Positions 27,104 to 36,135 of a stretch of DNA of 36,751 nt are shown piece by piece. This DNA is from Saprospiraceae bacterium (GTDB taxonomy: Bacteria; Bacteroidota; Bacteroidia; Chitinophagales; Saprospiraceae), in assembly GCA_028285085.1 (NCBI GenBank), contig JANQQI010000093.1, positions 1 through 36,751 on the forward strand. The letters are read 5' to 3'. A program made the translations under genes and the position numbers. Under the pieces are notes generated by a model that saw nothing but the letters and a program-made list of their open reading frames with translations, ran no database searches and had not been told where the DNA came from. The first letter of the stretch is position 1; every line of letters starts with the position of its first letter.

Positions 27104-28426
27104 TTGAAAAAAGAGACGCAACATACCTTACTGATTTTAGTCATTTGTCTGACGCAGCTAGGACTGTTGGGCCTGCAAACCTTTGCGCTAAAAAAACTAT
27201 ATCTACAAGAAGAACAAGCTTTTCTGGAAAGGCTAGATGTGGCTATGGGACGTTTATACGAACAGATTGATCCGGGGGATGTGCTCTATAATCAGATTAA
27301 TACCTTGGCCACTAAGCCGGGTTTAGATGAAGTAAGCACCGAAGTGCAGCAGCAAATTCAAGGGCGCTTGCACGAATTATTCGCTCGACTCGATATCGAT
27401 ACAGTCTTCCGAATTCATTTTTTTAATGTCGAGCTAAGGGAGCAATGGTCAAGGTTATTATTGCGAGAGGCTGAGGTCCCGGAAGAATTAAAAATGCGCC
27501 TTCTGTTTCAAGAAGAAAATGCTGATCCCAAAATTGATTACCTGGCTATCGCCGCCTGCCGGGGGTGTCGACTCGCGCTTGGCATTGAGTTTCCGTATAT
27601 CAATAATTGGTACTTTCTCGGTCGACTTTGGAATTGGATATTATTAAGTTTAGTGTTGTTGACGATCCAAATTGGCATTTTCGTTTATGTCCTCCGCAAT
27701 ATTCAAAAGCAGCGTCGGCTGTTGGATCTCAAGACCTCTTTTATTAATCACCTCAATCATGAATTGAATACGCCTCTATTTTCGATCTCACTGGCGTTGA
27801 AGCATATTGAGCGACTTGATGAAAAACAACAGTATACACAGCTTCGACAATATCTCGATATCATTAATAGTGAAAAGAACCGACTTGTGACCACGATTAA
27901 GCGCAGTCTAAATGTGACCCAATTAGAACAACAAATTCTCTCGGTACAACTCGATGAAATAGATGTTGCTGTTTTTTTTGATCAATTAAGAAATGTTTTC
28001 GAAACCCATCCTTCAGCTGCTTCGGCTAAAATTTCCACCTCTTTTTCTCCAGAATCGAGAAAACTACTAGCTGACGAGACACTTCTTTTTAATGCTCTTT
28101 ACAATCTAATCGATAATGCCTTAAAATATAATACTGAGGAGGTGAAGCGAATTGCAATAGACTTGCAAACTTTAACCGGAGAAACCACGGAAATTACTAT
28201 TTCGGATAACGGTATTGGCATTCCCAAGGCCTATCAGAAAAAGGTATTTGAAAAGTTTGTTCGTTTGCCCGATACATCTGGAATTAAAGGCACGGGCTTG
28301 GGATTATCCTATGTTTGGCTGGTGATCGAGGCCCACGGTGGGCGTATCAACTTAAGCAATCGTGCGGAAGGAGGTAGCATTTTTACCATAACTTTACCGC
28401 AACCAATTCGTCGAGCCGATGCATGA
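27104..28426 (+). CDS. Two-component sensor histidine kinase (TTG start)
   Basis: This 440-residue kinase has an N-terminal membrane segment (about residues 8-28), a periplasmic sensor region of about 145 residues and a second membrane segment at about 176-197. A HisKA domain follows with the phospho-acceptor His219 in NHLNHELNTPLF. The HATPase domain shows ALYNLIDNALKYN, SDNGIGIP and GTGLGLSYVW (N, G1 and G2 boxes). The sensor domain contains a CRGC pair at 152-155 that could bind a metal or form a disulfide. No ATG precedes the first membrane helix: the frame opens just after a TGA, and TTG 27104 (giving MKKETQH) is the only sensible start. It overlaps the response-regulator gene by eight bases. 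Confidence 0.92.
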   Translation: MKKETQHTLLILVICLTQLGLLGLQTFALKKLYLQEEQAFLERLDVAMGRLYEQIDPGDVLYNQINTLATKPGLDEVSTEVQQQIQGRLHELFARLDIDTVFRIHFFNVELREQWSRLLLREAEVPEELKMRLLFQEENADPKIDYLAIAACRGCRLALGIEFPYINNWYFLGRLWNWILLSLVLLTIQIGIFVYVLRNIQKQRRLLDLKTSFINHLNHELNTPLFSISLALKHIERLDEKQQYTQLRQYLDIINSEKNRLVTTIKRSLNVTQLEQQILSVQLDEIDVAVFFDQLRNVFETHPSAASAKISTSFSPESRKLLADETLLFNALYNLIDNALKYNTEEVKRIAIDLQTLTGETTEITISDNGIGIPKAYQKKVFEKFVRLPDTSGIKGTGLGLSYVWLVIEAHGGRINLSNRAEGGSIFTITLPQPIRRADA

Positions 28427-29120
28427 AAAACACCACATCTTATTGGTAGAGGATGATGCGCATCTGGGGTATTTGCTCCAGCAATACATTGTTTTACACG
28501 AATTGGAAGTGGTATGGGTGAAAACGGCAAAATTAGCGCTTGAGGCTTTTCGGGAAGGACGTTTTGATCTCTGCATTTTTGATGTCAACCTTCCCGACCA
28601 AGACGGTTTTTCGCTGGCTCGACAGATACGCATGCTCTTGCCCGATCAACCATTTTTGTTCCTGACTGCTCGCACCCTCAAAACGGATAAATTACTGGGG
28701 TTTAAGCTCGGTGCGGATGATTACCTTTGCAAACCCATTGATGAAGAAGAGATGATGGCGCGGATTCGAGCAATCTTGCATCGGACCTCTAGACAGGCAC
28801 CCTTTGCTGGTCAAAAATTGGAATACCAAATTGGTGATTTCGTATTCGATCCTGCGCAGGGGCAACTTAGACTTGGTGAGGTAACCCGACAACTCACTCT
28901 CAAGGAAAGCCAACTGCTGGATTTACTTTGTCAGCAAAAAGGGAAAATTTTAGATCGCAAGACCAGCTTACGTCTAATTTGGGGCGAAGTGGATTATTTT
29001 ACACGCAAGAGTATGGATGTTTACATTTCAAAATTGCGAAAATATTTGGCCGAAGATACTCGAGTGCAGATTCGAAATATTCACGGCCAGGGTTTTGTGT
29101 TGGACATTCCACCAAAATAA
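28419..29120 (+). CDS. OmpR/PhoB-family response regulator
   Basis: This 233-residue regulator has a receiver domain with the acidic pair EDD at 11-13, the phosphorylated Asp55 in IFDVNLPDQDG, Thr83 and Lys105 (LCKP). A C-terminal winged helix starts at about residue 130, with LTLKESQLLDLLC and SMDVYISKLRKYL. It is translationally coupled to the kinase at 27104 (eight-base overlap), so the two form a cognate pair. The target genes are not known; the divergent serine hydrolase gene is a natural candidate. Confidence 0.95.
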   Translation: MHEKHHILLVEDDAHLGYLLQQYIVLHELEVVWVKTAKLALEAFREGRFDLCIFDVNLPDQDGFSLARQIRMLLPDQPFLFLTARTLKTDKLLGFKLGADDYLCKPIDEEEMMARIRAILHRTSRQAPFAGQKLEYQIGDFVFDPAQGQLRLGEVTRQLTLKESQLLDLLCQQKGKILDRKTSLRLIWGEVDYFTRKSMDVYISKLRKYLAEDTRVQIRNIHGQGFVLDIPPK

Positions 29121-29168
29121 TCTGAGAAATAGATTCTGATTTCAAATCACCGGGAATAGACCTCTAAT

Positions 29169-29696
29169 ATGCTAATCAAAGAATATCAAGCGAGTTGGGC
29201 CAATGACTTCATGGCGATCAAGAATATCATTCAGCAGGCTTTGGCACCTCTTATCATCCCTATCGAGCACGTCGGTAGCACTTCCGTTGTTGGACTAGCG
29301 GCCAAACCAATCATCGACATTGATATGGTGTATGAAAATGAGGCTGATTTTTCAACCATCAAAAAAAACTTAGAGCAATTGGGCTATTATCACAATGGTG
29401 ATCAGGGTATCAAAGATCGCGAGGTGTTCAAAAGAGTGGAATCTGCTAAAAAACACCCTGTTTTAGATACCATTATCCATCACCTGTATCTGTGTCCTGT
29501 TCATAGTGTTGAATTGCAACGACACTTGGCATTTAGAGATTATTTACGAGAAAATAGTGAAGCGAGACAGGAATACGGGCAACTGAAATATCGGATTGCC
29601 GAGCGCGCTGAACAAGATATGATGACCTATGCCTATTTAAAACAAACGATGGCTCGAAGTTTTGTCGAATCCATTTTAGCGAAAGCAAAAATGTAA
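29169..29696 (+). CDS. GrpB family (UPF0157) protein
   Basis: This 175-residue protein has the GrpB/UPF0157 signature: an N-terminal EYQASWANDF, then IEHVGSTSVVGLAAKPIIDIDMVY at about residues 37-60 and HHLYLCPVHSVELQRHLAFRDYL in the second half. The fold is related to nucleotidyltransferases (HVGSTSV corresponds to the GS motif with later acidic residues), but no reaction is established for most members. It lies 48 bases after the response regulator on the same strand and may be read through from it. It is cytoplasmic, with no signal. Confidence 0.9.
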   Translation: MLIKEYQASWANDFMAIKNIIQQALAPLIIPIEHVGSTSVVGLAAKPIIDIDMVYENEADFSTIKKNLEQLGYYHNGDQGIKDREVFKRVESAKKHPVLDTIIHHLYLCPVHSVELQRHLAFRDYLRENSEARQEYGQLKYRIAERAEQDMMTYAYLKQTMARSFVESILAKAKM

Positions 29697-29837
29697 AACA
29701 CTAAACATTATCCTTCTCCATTTTTTTATACAGTAATTAATAATTCAACTAATTTTAAGCATCAGGAATCTACTTGGACTTTTATGATTTCATTGGATGA
29801 TACAAAATATATTTTCACCATCTTGAAAATTGCTGTT

Positions 29838-30806
29838 ATGAAAAAGTTTTTACTCTTCTTTTTTAGTATGACTTACGGTTTGATGCTCGGTGCGCAAACC
29901 AATGTACAGCTTAATATCCATCACAAAATGGGGGATGCACCATTCGCTATTTTGACACCCGCGAAGAATAATATCGATCACGATTTTGATTTCAAGCGGA
30001 TGCAGTATTATATCTCCGAAATTAGTCTTACGCATGACGGTGGACAGGTCACGCCAATTGAAGATACCTGGTTGTTAGTAGATGCTACAGAATCGACGGT
30101 TGTTGATCTGGGAGACTACGACATGACCCAACTGGAAGCCATTCGCTTTCACATTGGTGTAGACTCCATGCACAACCATCTAGATCCAGCCAGCTGGCCA
30201 AATGATCATCCCTTGGCACCAAAGTCTCCCACTATGCACTGGGGCTGGATCGCTGGTTATTTTTTCATTACGCTAGAAGGACGCGGCGGTCCAAATTATG
30301 ATCAAAACATCGAACTGCATGGATTATTAGATGATAACTACCATGCGATAGAACTCCCCTTATCGGAAACCGCAGTCGATAACCAACTGGTGATTAATGT
30401 TGCTGCAGACTATACTCGAGCATTAGAAGATATTGAGGTGAATGACGGTAATATCTTGCACGGTGGAGTAGGCTCGGCGCGTCATGCCATAGAAAATTTC
30501 CGGGATTACGTCTTTAGCATCGGAGGGCCGGCAACGGTATCGACTATTGAGTTGAGCGAATTACAAAGCCTTGAACTTTATCCCAACCCCTCAACTTCGA
30601 GGCATTCCACGGTACGGATCAATACCACCGGACAACATGTTTATGACTTAAACATTTGTGATGTACTCGGGCAGTCTATTCAATCTATCACCCAAGTACA
30701 AAGTAACGAAGCGATTGCTTTGGAGCTGCCCGCGCAAGGTGTTTATATGATTCAATTGGTGAAAGCCGGGCAAACTGTTTTAACGAAGCGCTTGGTGGTG
30801 CAATAA
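29838..30806 (+). CDS. MbnP-like copper-associated protein with T9SS sorting domain
   Basis: This is a 322-residue protein with a signal peptide (MKKFLLFFFSMTYGLMLGAQ), an MbnP-family domain (about residues 22-228) and a type A T9SS sorting domain (about 245-322: LELYPNPS to TKRLVVQ). MbnP hallmarks include MQYYISEISLTHDGG, IRFHIGVDSMHN, MHWGWIAGYFF (Trp135, Trp137) and an AIENFRDYVFS end. In methanotrophs, MbnP is modified at a tryptophan to kynurenine by the diheme enzyme MbnH and then binds copper. The next gene, seven bases downstream, is an MbnH-like diheme protein, which supports the call. The tryptophan that would be modified is not proven. An ATG at 29784 is open but lacks a signal, so 29838 was chosen. 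Confidence 0.85.
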   Translation: MKKFLLFFFSMTYGLMLGAQTNVQLNIHHKMGDAPFAILTPAKNNIDHDFDFKRMQYYISEISLTHDGGQVTPIEDTWLLVDATESTVVDLGDYDMTQLEAIRFHIGVDSMHNHLDPASWPNDHPLAPKSPTMHWGWIAGYFFITLEGRGGPNYDQNIELHGLLDDNYHAIELPLSETAVDNQLVINVAADYTRALEDIEVNDGNILHGGVGSARHAIENFRDYVFSIGGPATVSTIELSELQSLELYPNPSTSRHSTVRINTTGQHVYDLNICDVLGQSIQSITQVQSNEAIALELPAQGVYMIQLVKAGQTVLTKRLVVQ

Positions 30807-30812
30807 GCCTTA

Positions 30813-31835
30813 ATGATGCGACTCCGACTTCTGTTTTGGTGTTTGTTGGCGTTGAGCTGTTGGGCCTGTGCCGAGCAAGATGAGCTGGCAATTGATACTT
30901 TTCCGGCTTTGATGGCCGTGCCTGCAGGATTTCCAGCTATCGAAGTACCGGAGGATAACGCTTTCAGCCCGGAGCGATGGGCGTTGGGAAAGCGCTTATT
31001 CTATGATCCGGTAATGTCGGTAGATTCTACGGTAAGCTGTGCGTCTTGTCATCGACCGAATCTGGCTTTTAGCGACAACCGTGCGATGAGTCCGGGCGTC
31101 GCGGGGCGTCCGGGTGTCCGAAATTCCCCCAGCTTAGCCAATGTAGCCTATCAGCCTTATTTCACGCGAGAGGGTGGCGTGCCGACTTTGGAAATGCAAA
31201 TATTGGTGCCAATTCAGGAGCACAATGAATTTGATTTCAATATTGTATTGTTAGCAGAGCGGCTCGCTCAGGATGCAAGCTACGTTGAGCAAGCGGCCGC
31301 TGCCTATGGACGCCAACCCGATCCTTTTGTGATTACGCGAGCCTTGGCCTGTTTCGAAAGGAGCCTTTTGAGCGGTAATAGTCCATTTGATCAATTTGAG
31401 TACCAAAATAGAAAGACGGCACTCTCTCGTGAAGCACTACGAGGGATGGATTTATTCTATAGTGATCGCACGAATTGTTCGGTTTGCCATTCAGGCTTCA
31501 ACTTTTCAAATTATGCGTTTGAGAATAATGGGTTGTACGATGTTTATGCTGATCCCGGTCGTTTTCGATTGACTGGGGATACTTCCGATATGGCCCTTTT
31601 CAAAGTCCCGGGGTTGCGCAATGTTGCCGTTACCGGACCATATATGCACGATGGCACCTTTGAGCGTTTAATGGATGTCATTGAACATTACAATCAAGGG
31701 GGAAAGGCTCATCCCCATCGCAGCCCGTTGATTCGACCGTTGCAACTGACTGAGCAAGAAAAGGCCGATTTAGTACAATTCCTGGAGGCTCTGACCGACG
31801 AATCATTTATTAAGAATCCGCTTTTTGAGCCATAA
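30813..31835 (+). CDS. MbnH-like diheme cytochrome c peroxidase family lipoprotein
   Basis: This 340-residue protein starts with a lipoprotein-like signal (lipobox near CWAC, about residue 19). It carries two c-type heme sites, CASCH at 76-80 and CSVCH at 222-226. Further family features are GRPGVRNSPSLANVAY, REGGVPTLEMQI, a distal Met278 in GPYMHDG and a terminal QEKADLVQFLEAL helix. The family covers bacterial cytochrome c peroxidases, MauG and MbnH; adjacency to an MbnP gene favours MbnH, which oxidises a tryptophan of MbnP with peroxide. It would be anchored in the periplasm. Seven bases separate it from the MbnP-like gene, so they form a two-gene operon. Confidence 0.87.
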   Translation: MMRLRLLFWCLLALSCWACAEQDELAIDTFPALMAVPAGFPAIEVPEDNAFSPERWALGKRLFYDPVMSVDSTVSCASCHRPNLAFSDNRAMSPGVAGRPGVRNSPSLANVAYQPYFTREGGVPTLEMQILVPIQEHNEFDFNIVLLAERLAQDASYVEQAAAAYGRQPDPFVITRALACFERSLLSGNSPFDQFEYQNRKTALSREALRGMDLFYSDRTNCSVCHSGFNFSNYAFENNGLYDVYADPGRFRLTGDTSDMALFKVPGLRNVAVTGPYMHDGTFERLMDVIEHYNQGGKAHPHRSPLIRPLQLTEQEKADLVQFLEALTDESFIKNPLFEP

Positions 31836-32077
31836 TTTTATACACACGATATTTGATTAGCGCTACAATTGCTGCTGATCAGGCTTTCAGTCAATTCCCA
31901 GCTTTATTTTAACTATTCTCTTATTTGCCATTGACGTCATTTATCCTACCAGTCACGTCATCGCGTGTTGTTTATAGGTCAAAAAATGCAACATTGTAAA
32001 GCGTGTTAAATCCTTATTTCAAAGCTAAAATTGATTGAGCGTTCTACAGTTTTCAACCCCAAAACTCTAATTAAGTC

Positions 32078-33562
32078 ATGCAACTTTTTACCCCCCTTTT
32101 CTTCCTCCTTTTATTTTTTTCTCAAATCGCTGCTCAGGTACAAATTGCCCCTGCCTGGATGAAAATCGAAAGTTCTGCTTTTGACCTCGCAGAAGGCTGG
32201 GATGTAGAACTAGATACTGACGGCAATATCTATTGGGTCGTCAGTACAGATAGCTTAAATTTGATGCAAGATATTAAGTGCCAGAAATTCGATCCCGATG
32301 GCAATCCACTTTGGGACGAGCCATTGCGCTACGGTGGTCCCTTTGTCCAGTTAGCCTATGTGGTGGAATCGGATGAAGACGGTTTGTATATCGGTGGCCG
32401 CGCTTGTCAATCGTTCGGACTTATTGATTGTGATATGTTACTATTGCGAGCAGATAAGACCAACGGGGAGCTTGTGTGGGATCGGACAATGGACTTTGAT
32501 GCTAATGGCTACGACGAAGTAGATGGCATTGTCTTACAAACAGATGGTATCTATTGCGGCGGTTGGGCACAAGAGTTATCCTCTGTCTCCGATACGGAGT
32601 CCGATATCGGTTTGTGGAAACTGGATTACGATGGTAATACCAGTTGGACCAATGCTTTTGGACAAACAAATTCTCGTGATGTACAAAACGGGCACTTTGT
32701 GGTGGATGACGAGCATATTTTCTCAGCTGGCCTGTGGGGAGGCACTAATACGATTAACCGAAACGGCTATGCCTTTTTGGGAAAATTCTCGACTGCAGAT
32801 GGTAGTTTCATTGATTCTACTTTATTTGGTTTCCAATCCGATGATTTTTTTGATCTAGAACAAGCACTCGGAATGGCAACGGATGGCGAATTCCTCTACC
32901 TTACCGGCGTGACGACCCCTACGGAGGCCATTGATCAACAAATCTTTGTCGCTAAATATGATAAAGACCTCAATCCGATATGGTTCATGGATTGGGGAGG
33001 CGAAGGCCATGAAAGTGCCCGAGGAATTGCTATTCACAACGACATTATCTTCGTGGCTGGCTTCAGTAGTTCACCCGAAATTGTTGGTAATGAAGACCGA
33101 GATGGTCTATTGCTGGCACTTGATTTAGATGGAAATCCACTGGAACATTACATCTGGGGCAATACGAATTCAAACTCGTTTTTTAATTTACGGGTTAACG
33201 ATGAACGGATTTATCTAACGGGAACAAACATCGTTGATGATTTTCTCGGAGACAGAAATGCGATGCTCATTGCATTTGATAATCCTATGCTTTCTACCAA
33301 TGTGACTGAAAGCGAAAAAGGAAGTGCTTTTCAAGTCTTTCCCAATCCGGCGAATGGACAAATCACGGTCCGCTTGGATGCATCCACATCTGGCCAACCG
33401 ATGGTCCGCGTTTTGAACCTGCAAGGTCAGCTGGTTTATCAAAATAAAATGGCAGGGAGTGCGATCCAAATTCCACTCGATGTCTCGGGAGCGTTCTTGA
33501 TCAATTTGGATTTTGATACTTATTCGATTTCAAAAATGATCGTCAATGAGAGCAAGAGGTAG
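32078..33562 (+). CDS. Secreted protein with beta-propeller-like repeats and T9SS sorting domain
   Basis: This is a 494-residue protein with a signal peptide (MQLFTPLFFLLLFFSQIAAQ). A central region of about 390 residues holds WDVELDTDGNIYWV, WKLDYDGNTSWT and LAKYDKDLNPIWFMDWGG-type strands, each with aspartate/glycine turns, resembling SBBP/beta-propeller repeats. The last 80 residues are a type A T9SS sorting domain (FQVFPNPANGQITVRL to SKMIVNESKR). It is expected on the cell surface or released. No catalytic motif is visible, so an adhesin or structural role is as likely as any. It lies 242 bases after the MbnH-like gene and looks separate. Confidence 0.8.
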   Translation: MQLFTPLFFLLLFFSQIAAQVQIAPAWMKIESSAFDLAEGWDVELDTDGNIYWVVSTDSLNLMQDIKCQKFDPDGNPLWDEPLRYGGPFVQLAYVVESDEDGLYIGGRACQSFGLIDCDMLLLRADKTNGELVWDRTMDFDANGYDEVDGIVLQTDGIYCGGWAQELSSVSDTESDIGLWKLDYDGNTSWTNAFGQTNSRDVQNGHFVVDDEHIFSAGLWGGTNTINRNGYAFLGKFSTADGSFIDSTLFGFQSDDFFDLEQALGMATDGEFLYLTGVTTPTEAIDQQIFVAKYDKDLNPIWFMDWGGEGHESARGIAIHNDIIFVAGFSSSPEIVGNEDRDGLLLALDLDGNPLEHYIWGNTNSNSFFNLRVNDERIYLTGTNIVDDFLGDRNAMLIAFDNPMLSTNVTESEKGSAFQVFPNPANGQITVRLDASTSGQPMVRVLNLQGQLVYQNKMAGSAIQIPLDVSGAFLINLDFDTYSISKMIVNESKR

Positions 33563-33874
33563 CGTTATCAGCTTTTTCTAATAAGATTCATCCTATAAAT
33601 TGAAATAGAAGAACTGATTCTAATTTGTCGTAAAGTGATTGTGATTCCAATAGAATAGTAATTAACGCCCTTGGAATTGTTCTTAATCTTTACGTCCTTA
33701 GTAAAGTCAGAGATCAAGTGACGGGAAAGAGAAATCAAATTTTGGTTTGGGCGATGCGTTTATTCGAAATAGAATAACATTTAAGCGTATTGCATTTATT
33801 TCGGTTGCAACATCTTGGCCAGCATTGGTATCAATGCCAATGTCATCGTAGCATTCGTTATAACTGTTGCCCGT
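33563..33874. other. Intergenic region before the TPR-HTH regulator
   Basis: These 312 bases carry no gene I can support. Open frames on either strand (for example minus strand 33707-33964) have no family signature that I trust. The plus-strand frame into the next gene is open from 33815, but the signal peptide begins at 33875. No consensus -7 element or terminator is visible. Confidence 0.4.
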
Positions 33875-35842
33875 ATGTCCTTTTGGAAACGACTGATTCT
33901 CATTTGCCTTTGGCTTACCCCCGTAACTCTTGCGGCATTTAATACTTCCGATAGCCTGATTCAAGCCCTGCCTACCTTAAAAAGTAACGAGAAAGTGGAC
34001 GCACTCAATGATATTAGCTGGGCGTTGAAGTTTTCTGAGAATAAAGCAGCCGGGCAATATGCTAATGATGCGTTACAATTGGCACAAAACATTAAGTATC
34101 GAAAAGGGGAGGGGCAGGCTATTTATAACCTAAGCGTCATTCATTCGATCAAAGGGGATTTTGAGCGATCTAGCCAGTATGCCAAAGCATGTATAAGTAT
34201 TCATCAGGAATTAGATAACGCCAAGCTGATTGCTAAAGGATGGAATGTCTTGGGGGTCAACTCTATCAATCAATCTAAGTACGATACGGCCTTGGTTTTT
34301 CTGGGGAAAGCACTGGATATATCGGAAGCATTGGGTGATACGGCGGCAATTTTATCTATCCGGGGAAATATCGGTAATGTCCATTTCAATCAGGGAGATT
34401 ATGAACAGGCCTTGAATGCGTACCATAAGTTGATCGAGTTTGGTAAAGTCATCAGGGATACGGTGATGTGGTCTACTAATCTGGGGAACGCCGGCAGTGC
34501 GAATTCCCTTATGGGCCGTCATCCATTGGCTTTAAAGCAACTCTATGAGGCCTACGATCTATATCAGGCGACGAATAACAAAGCCCTAATGGCCCGCACT
34601 TTAAGTGATATTGGTTTGCTGCTGAAGCGCATCCAATTACTAGAGGAAGCTGAAGGGGTATTCAAGGAATCACTCGCTTTGAATGAGCAGTTGGGGAATA
34701 AACGGCAATTGGGAATGGTCTGCAATAATTTGGGCATTGTCTATTATCGGTTGAAGCGATACGATTTGGCCATCAATTATTATGAAAAGACAATCGCTTA
34801 CTACGAAAGTGTTAAAGTTAAAGCTATCGGAAATGCGTTAGGGAATATTGCAAAAGTATATACCGATAAAGGGCAATTGGATACTGCACTCGTAATCCTC
34901 TATCGTGCGCTGGAAAATGACTCATTGTTAAATAAACGACCCGGTATGGCGCTGCGCAATGTTGATATCGGTGCCATCTATTTGAAAAAAAATCAATTGG
35001 ATCGGGCCGAATATCACCTGCTTAAAGGATACCAGCTTTGGGCAGAAACGGATCAAGTAAAGGATTTGTCCTCCGCCGCGGGATTTTTGTCTAATCTCTA
35101 CGAAGCCAAAGGAGATATGCAGAAGGCTCTGATTTATCGGACGGAATATAAAGAAACCCAGGACAGTGTTTACGGTATCGAAAATCAAAAAGAGATTATC
35201 CGCATTCTATTGGAACGGCAACAACAGGAACTAAAAACGGATAGTCAGAGTACGATCGTTGCATCTAAGGATACAGATCATTCAGGCTATCTAATTCCGG
35301 GAGCTGTTTTGCTGTTTGCTCTGGGTAGTATCGTTTTCGTTTACCGCAAAAGACAGCATCGTCACCTGCAGGAGCAACTTAATGCCCAGAATCAGAATTT
35401 GCAGGATTTGCAGTCGTCTCTCGAAAAGAAAAACTTGGAAGTCGCTTTTCTCTCCCTGAGTACGATCCAAAAGGATGAATTTATTCGTCAGTTTACCCAA
35501 AAGCTGAATGAATTCTCACGCAAGCATCCGCAAAATTGGGATATCCAGAAGCTGTTAAACAGTCTTCATCTACAGGATGTCAATACCAAAGACTGGGACT
35601 ACTTCAAGCAGGCCTTTGAGCAAATCTCACCTCATTTCTTTGATCAATTATTTGAGCGCTATCCCAAGCTTTCGAATAAAGAATTGAGGCATTGTGCCTT
35701 GATTCGTTTGAATATTCCGATCAAAGATGTCGCCCAGATTTTAGGCATTTCGGTTAGTGGTGTCCACAAAGCCCGCTACCGATTGCGTAAGCAATTTGGG
35801 CTAGACCGCGGCGAAAGTCTCGAAAATCATCTCAATTCATAA
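33875..35842 (+). CDS. TPR - transmembrane - HTH regulator
   Basis: This 655-residue protein is of the Bacteroidota type that combines an N-terminal signal, about ten periplasmic TPR repeats (about residues 40-420, with YDTALVFLGKALDISEALGD and similar units), one membrane helix (LIPGAVLLFALGSIVFVY), a coiled coil and a C-terminal LuxR-type helix-turn-helix. The HTH reads LSNKELRHCALIRLNIPIKDVAQILGISVSGVHKARYRLRK, given here by its start LSNKELRH and its end RYRLRK. It lacks a kinase domain, so it may act as a membrane-tethered sensor and DNA-binding protein. The start at 33875 (MSFWKRLIL) gives the signal peptide. A secreted protein gene follows 293 bases downstream and is a plausible target. 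Confidence 0.87.
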   Translation: MSFWKRLILICLWLTPVTLAAFNTSDSLIQALPTLKSNEKVDALNDISWALKFSENKAAGQYANDALQLAQNIKYRKGEGQAIYNLSVIHSIKGDFERSSQYAKACISIHQELDNAKLIAKGWNVLGVNSINQSKYDTALVFLGKALDISEALGDTAAILSIRGNIGNVHFNQGDYEQALNAYHKLIEFGKVIRDTVMWSTNLGNAGSANSLMGRHPLALKQLYEAYDLYQATNNKALMARTLSDIGLLLKRIQLLEEAEGVFKESLALNEQLGNKRQLGMVCNNLGIVYYRLKRYDLAINYYEKTIAYYESVKVKAIGNALGNIAKVYTDKGQLDTALVILYRALENDSLLNKRPGMALRNVDIGAIYLKKNQLDRAEYHLLKGYQLWAETDQVKDLSSAAGFLSNLYEAKGDMQKALIYRTEYKETQDSVYGIENQKEIIRILLERQQQELKTDSQSTIVASKDTDHSGYLIPGAVLLFALGSIVFVYRKRQHRHLQEQLNAQNQNLQDLQSSLEKKNLEVAFLSLSTIQKDEFIRQFTQKLNEFSRKHPQNWDIQKLLNSLHLQDVNTKDWDYFKQAFEQISPHFFDQLFERYPKLSNKELRHCALIRLNIPIKDVAQILGISVSGVHKARYRLRKQFGLDRGESLENHLNS

Positions 35843-35906
35843 TTGGAGTTACGACCGTTGAGTGGATGACAATATGCTTTTTCGTATTTTAAAAACAAAT
35901 AATGTG

Positions 35907-36050
35907 TTAGGATAGGAAATTACTTTGTCCAATGGAGTCTATTGTTTAAAGTGCTGTTTTTGAATGGTTTAAATGGTTTGCTGTTTTGTCTGTCCTATCT
36001 GTTTTTAAAATGATCATAAGCTGTTGATTGCTGTCCTAAATATGTCCTAA
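35907..36050. repeat. Repeated TCCTA(A/T) motifs upstream of the last gene
   Basis: TGTCCTAA occurs at 36032-36039 and 36043-36050, spaced 11 bp (one DNA turn), and TGTCCTAT at 35991-35998. A reverse-oriented TTAGGATA lies at 35907-35914. Together they could be helically phased binding sites for an activator of the secreted-protein gene at 36136, possibly the TPR-HTH regulator encoded just upstream. The pattern may also be chance in T-rich DNA. Confidence 0.3.
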
Positions 36051-36135
36051 GCTAAATCTTGGGGAGTCTTGAACTGGAAAATACATTTGAGCCCGTAGGA
36101 ATTTTCCAATCTGACGACTCAAAATTCAGTTCAGT

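Noticed and set aside
31987-32001. TGCAACATTGTAAAG, resembling half of the operator at 5602-5622
   Set aside because: Only the left half matches; the right half (TGTAAAG) lacks the GTTGCA needed for a dyad, and no promoter element overlaps it. Probably chance.
33707-33964. Minus-strand frame with a plausible-looking GHTGNSYNECYDD stretch
   Set aside because: It overlaps the signal peptide of the well-supported TPR-HTH gene and matches no family I know.
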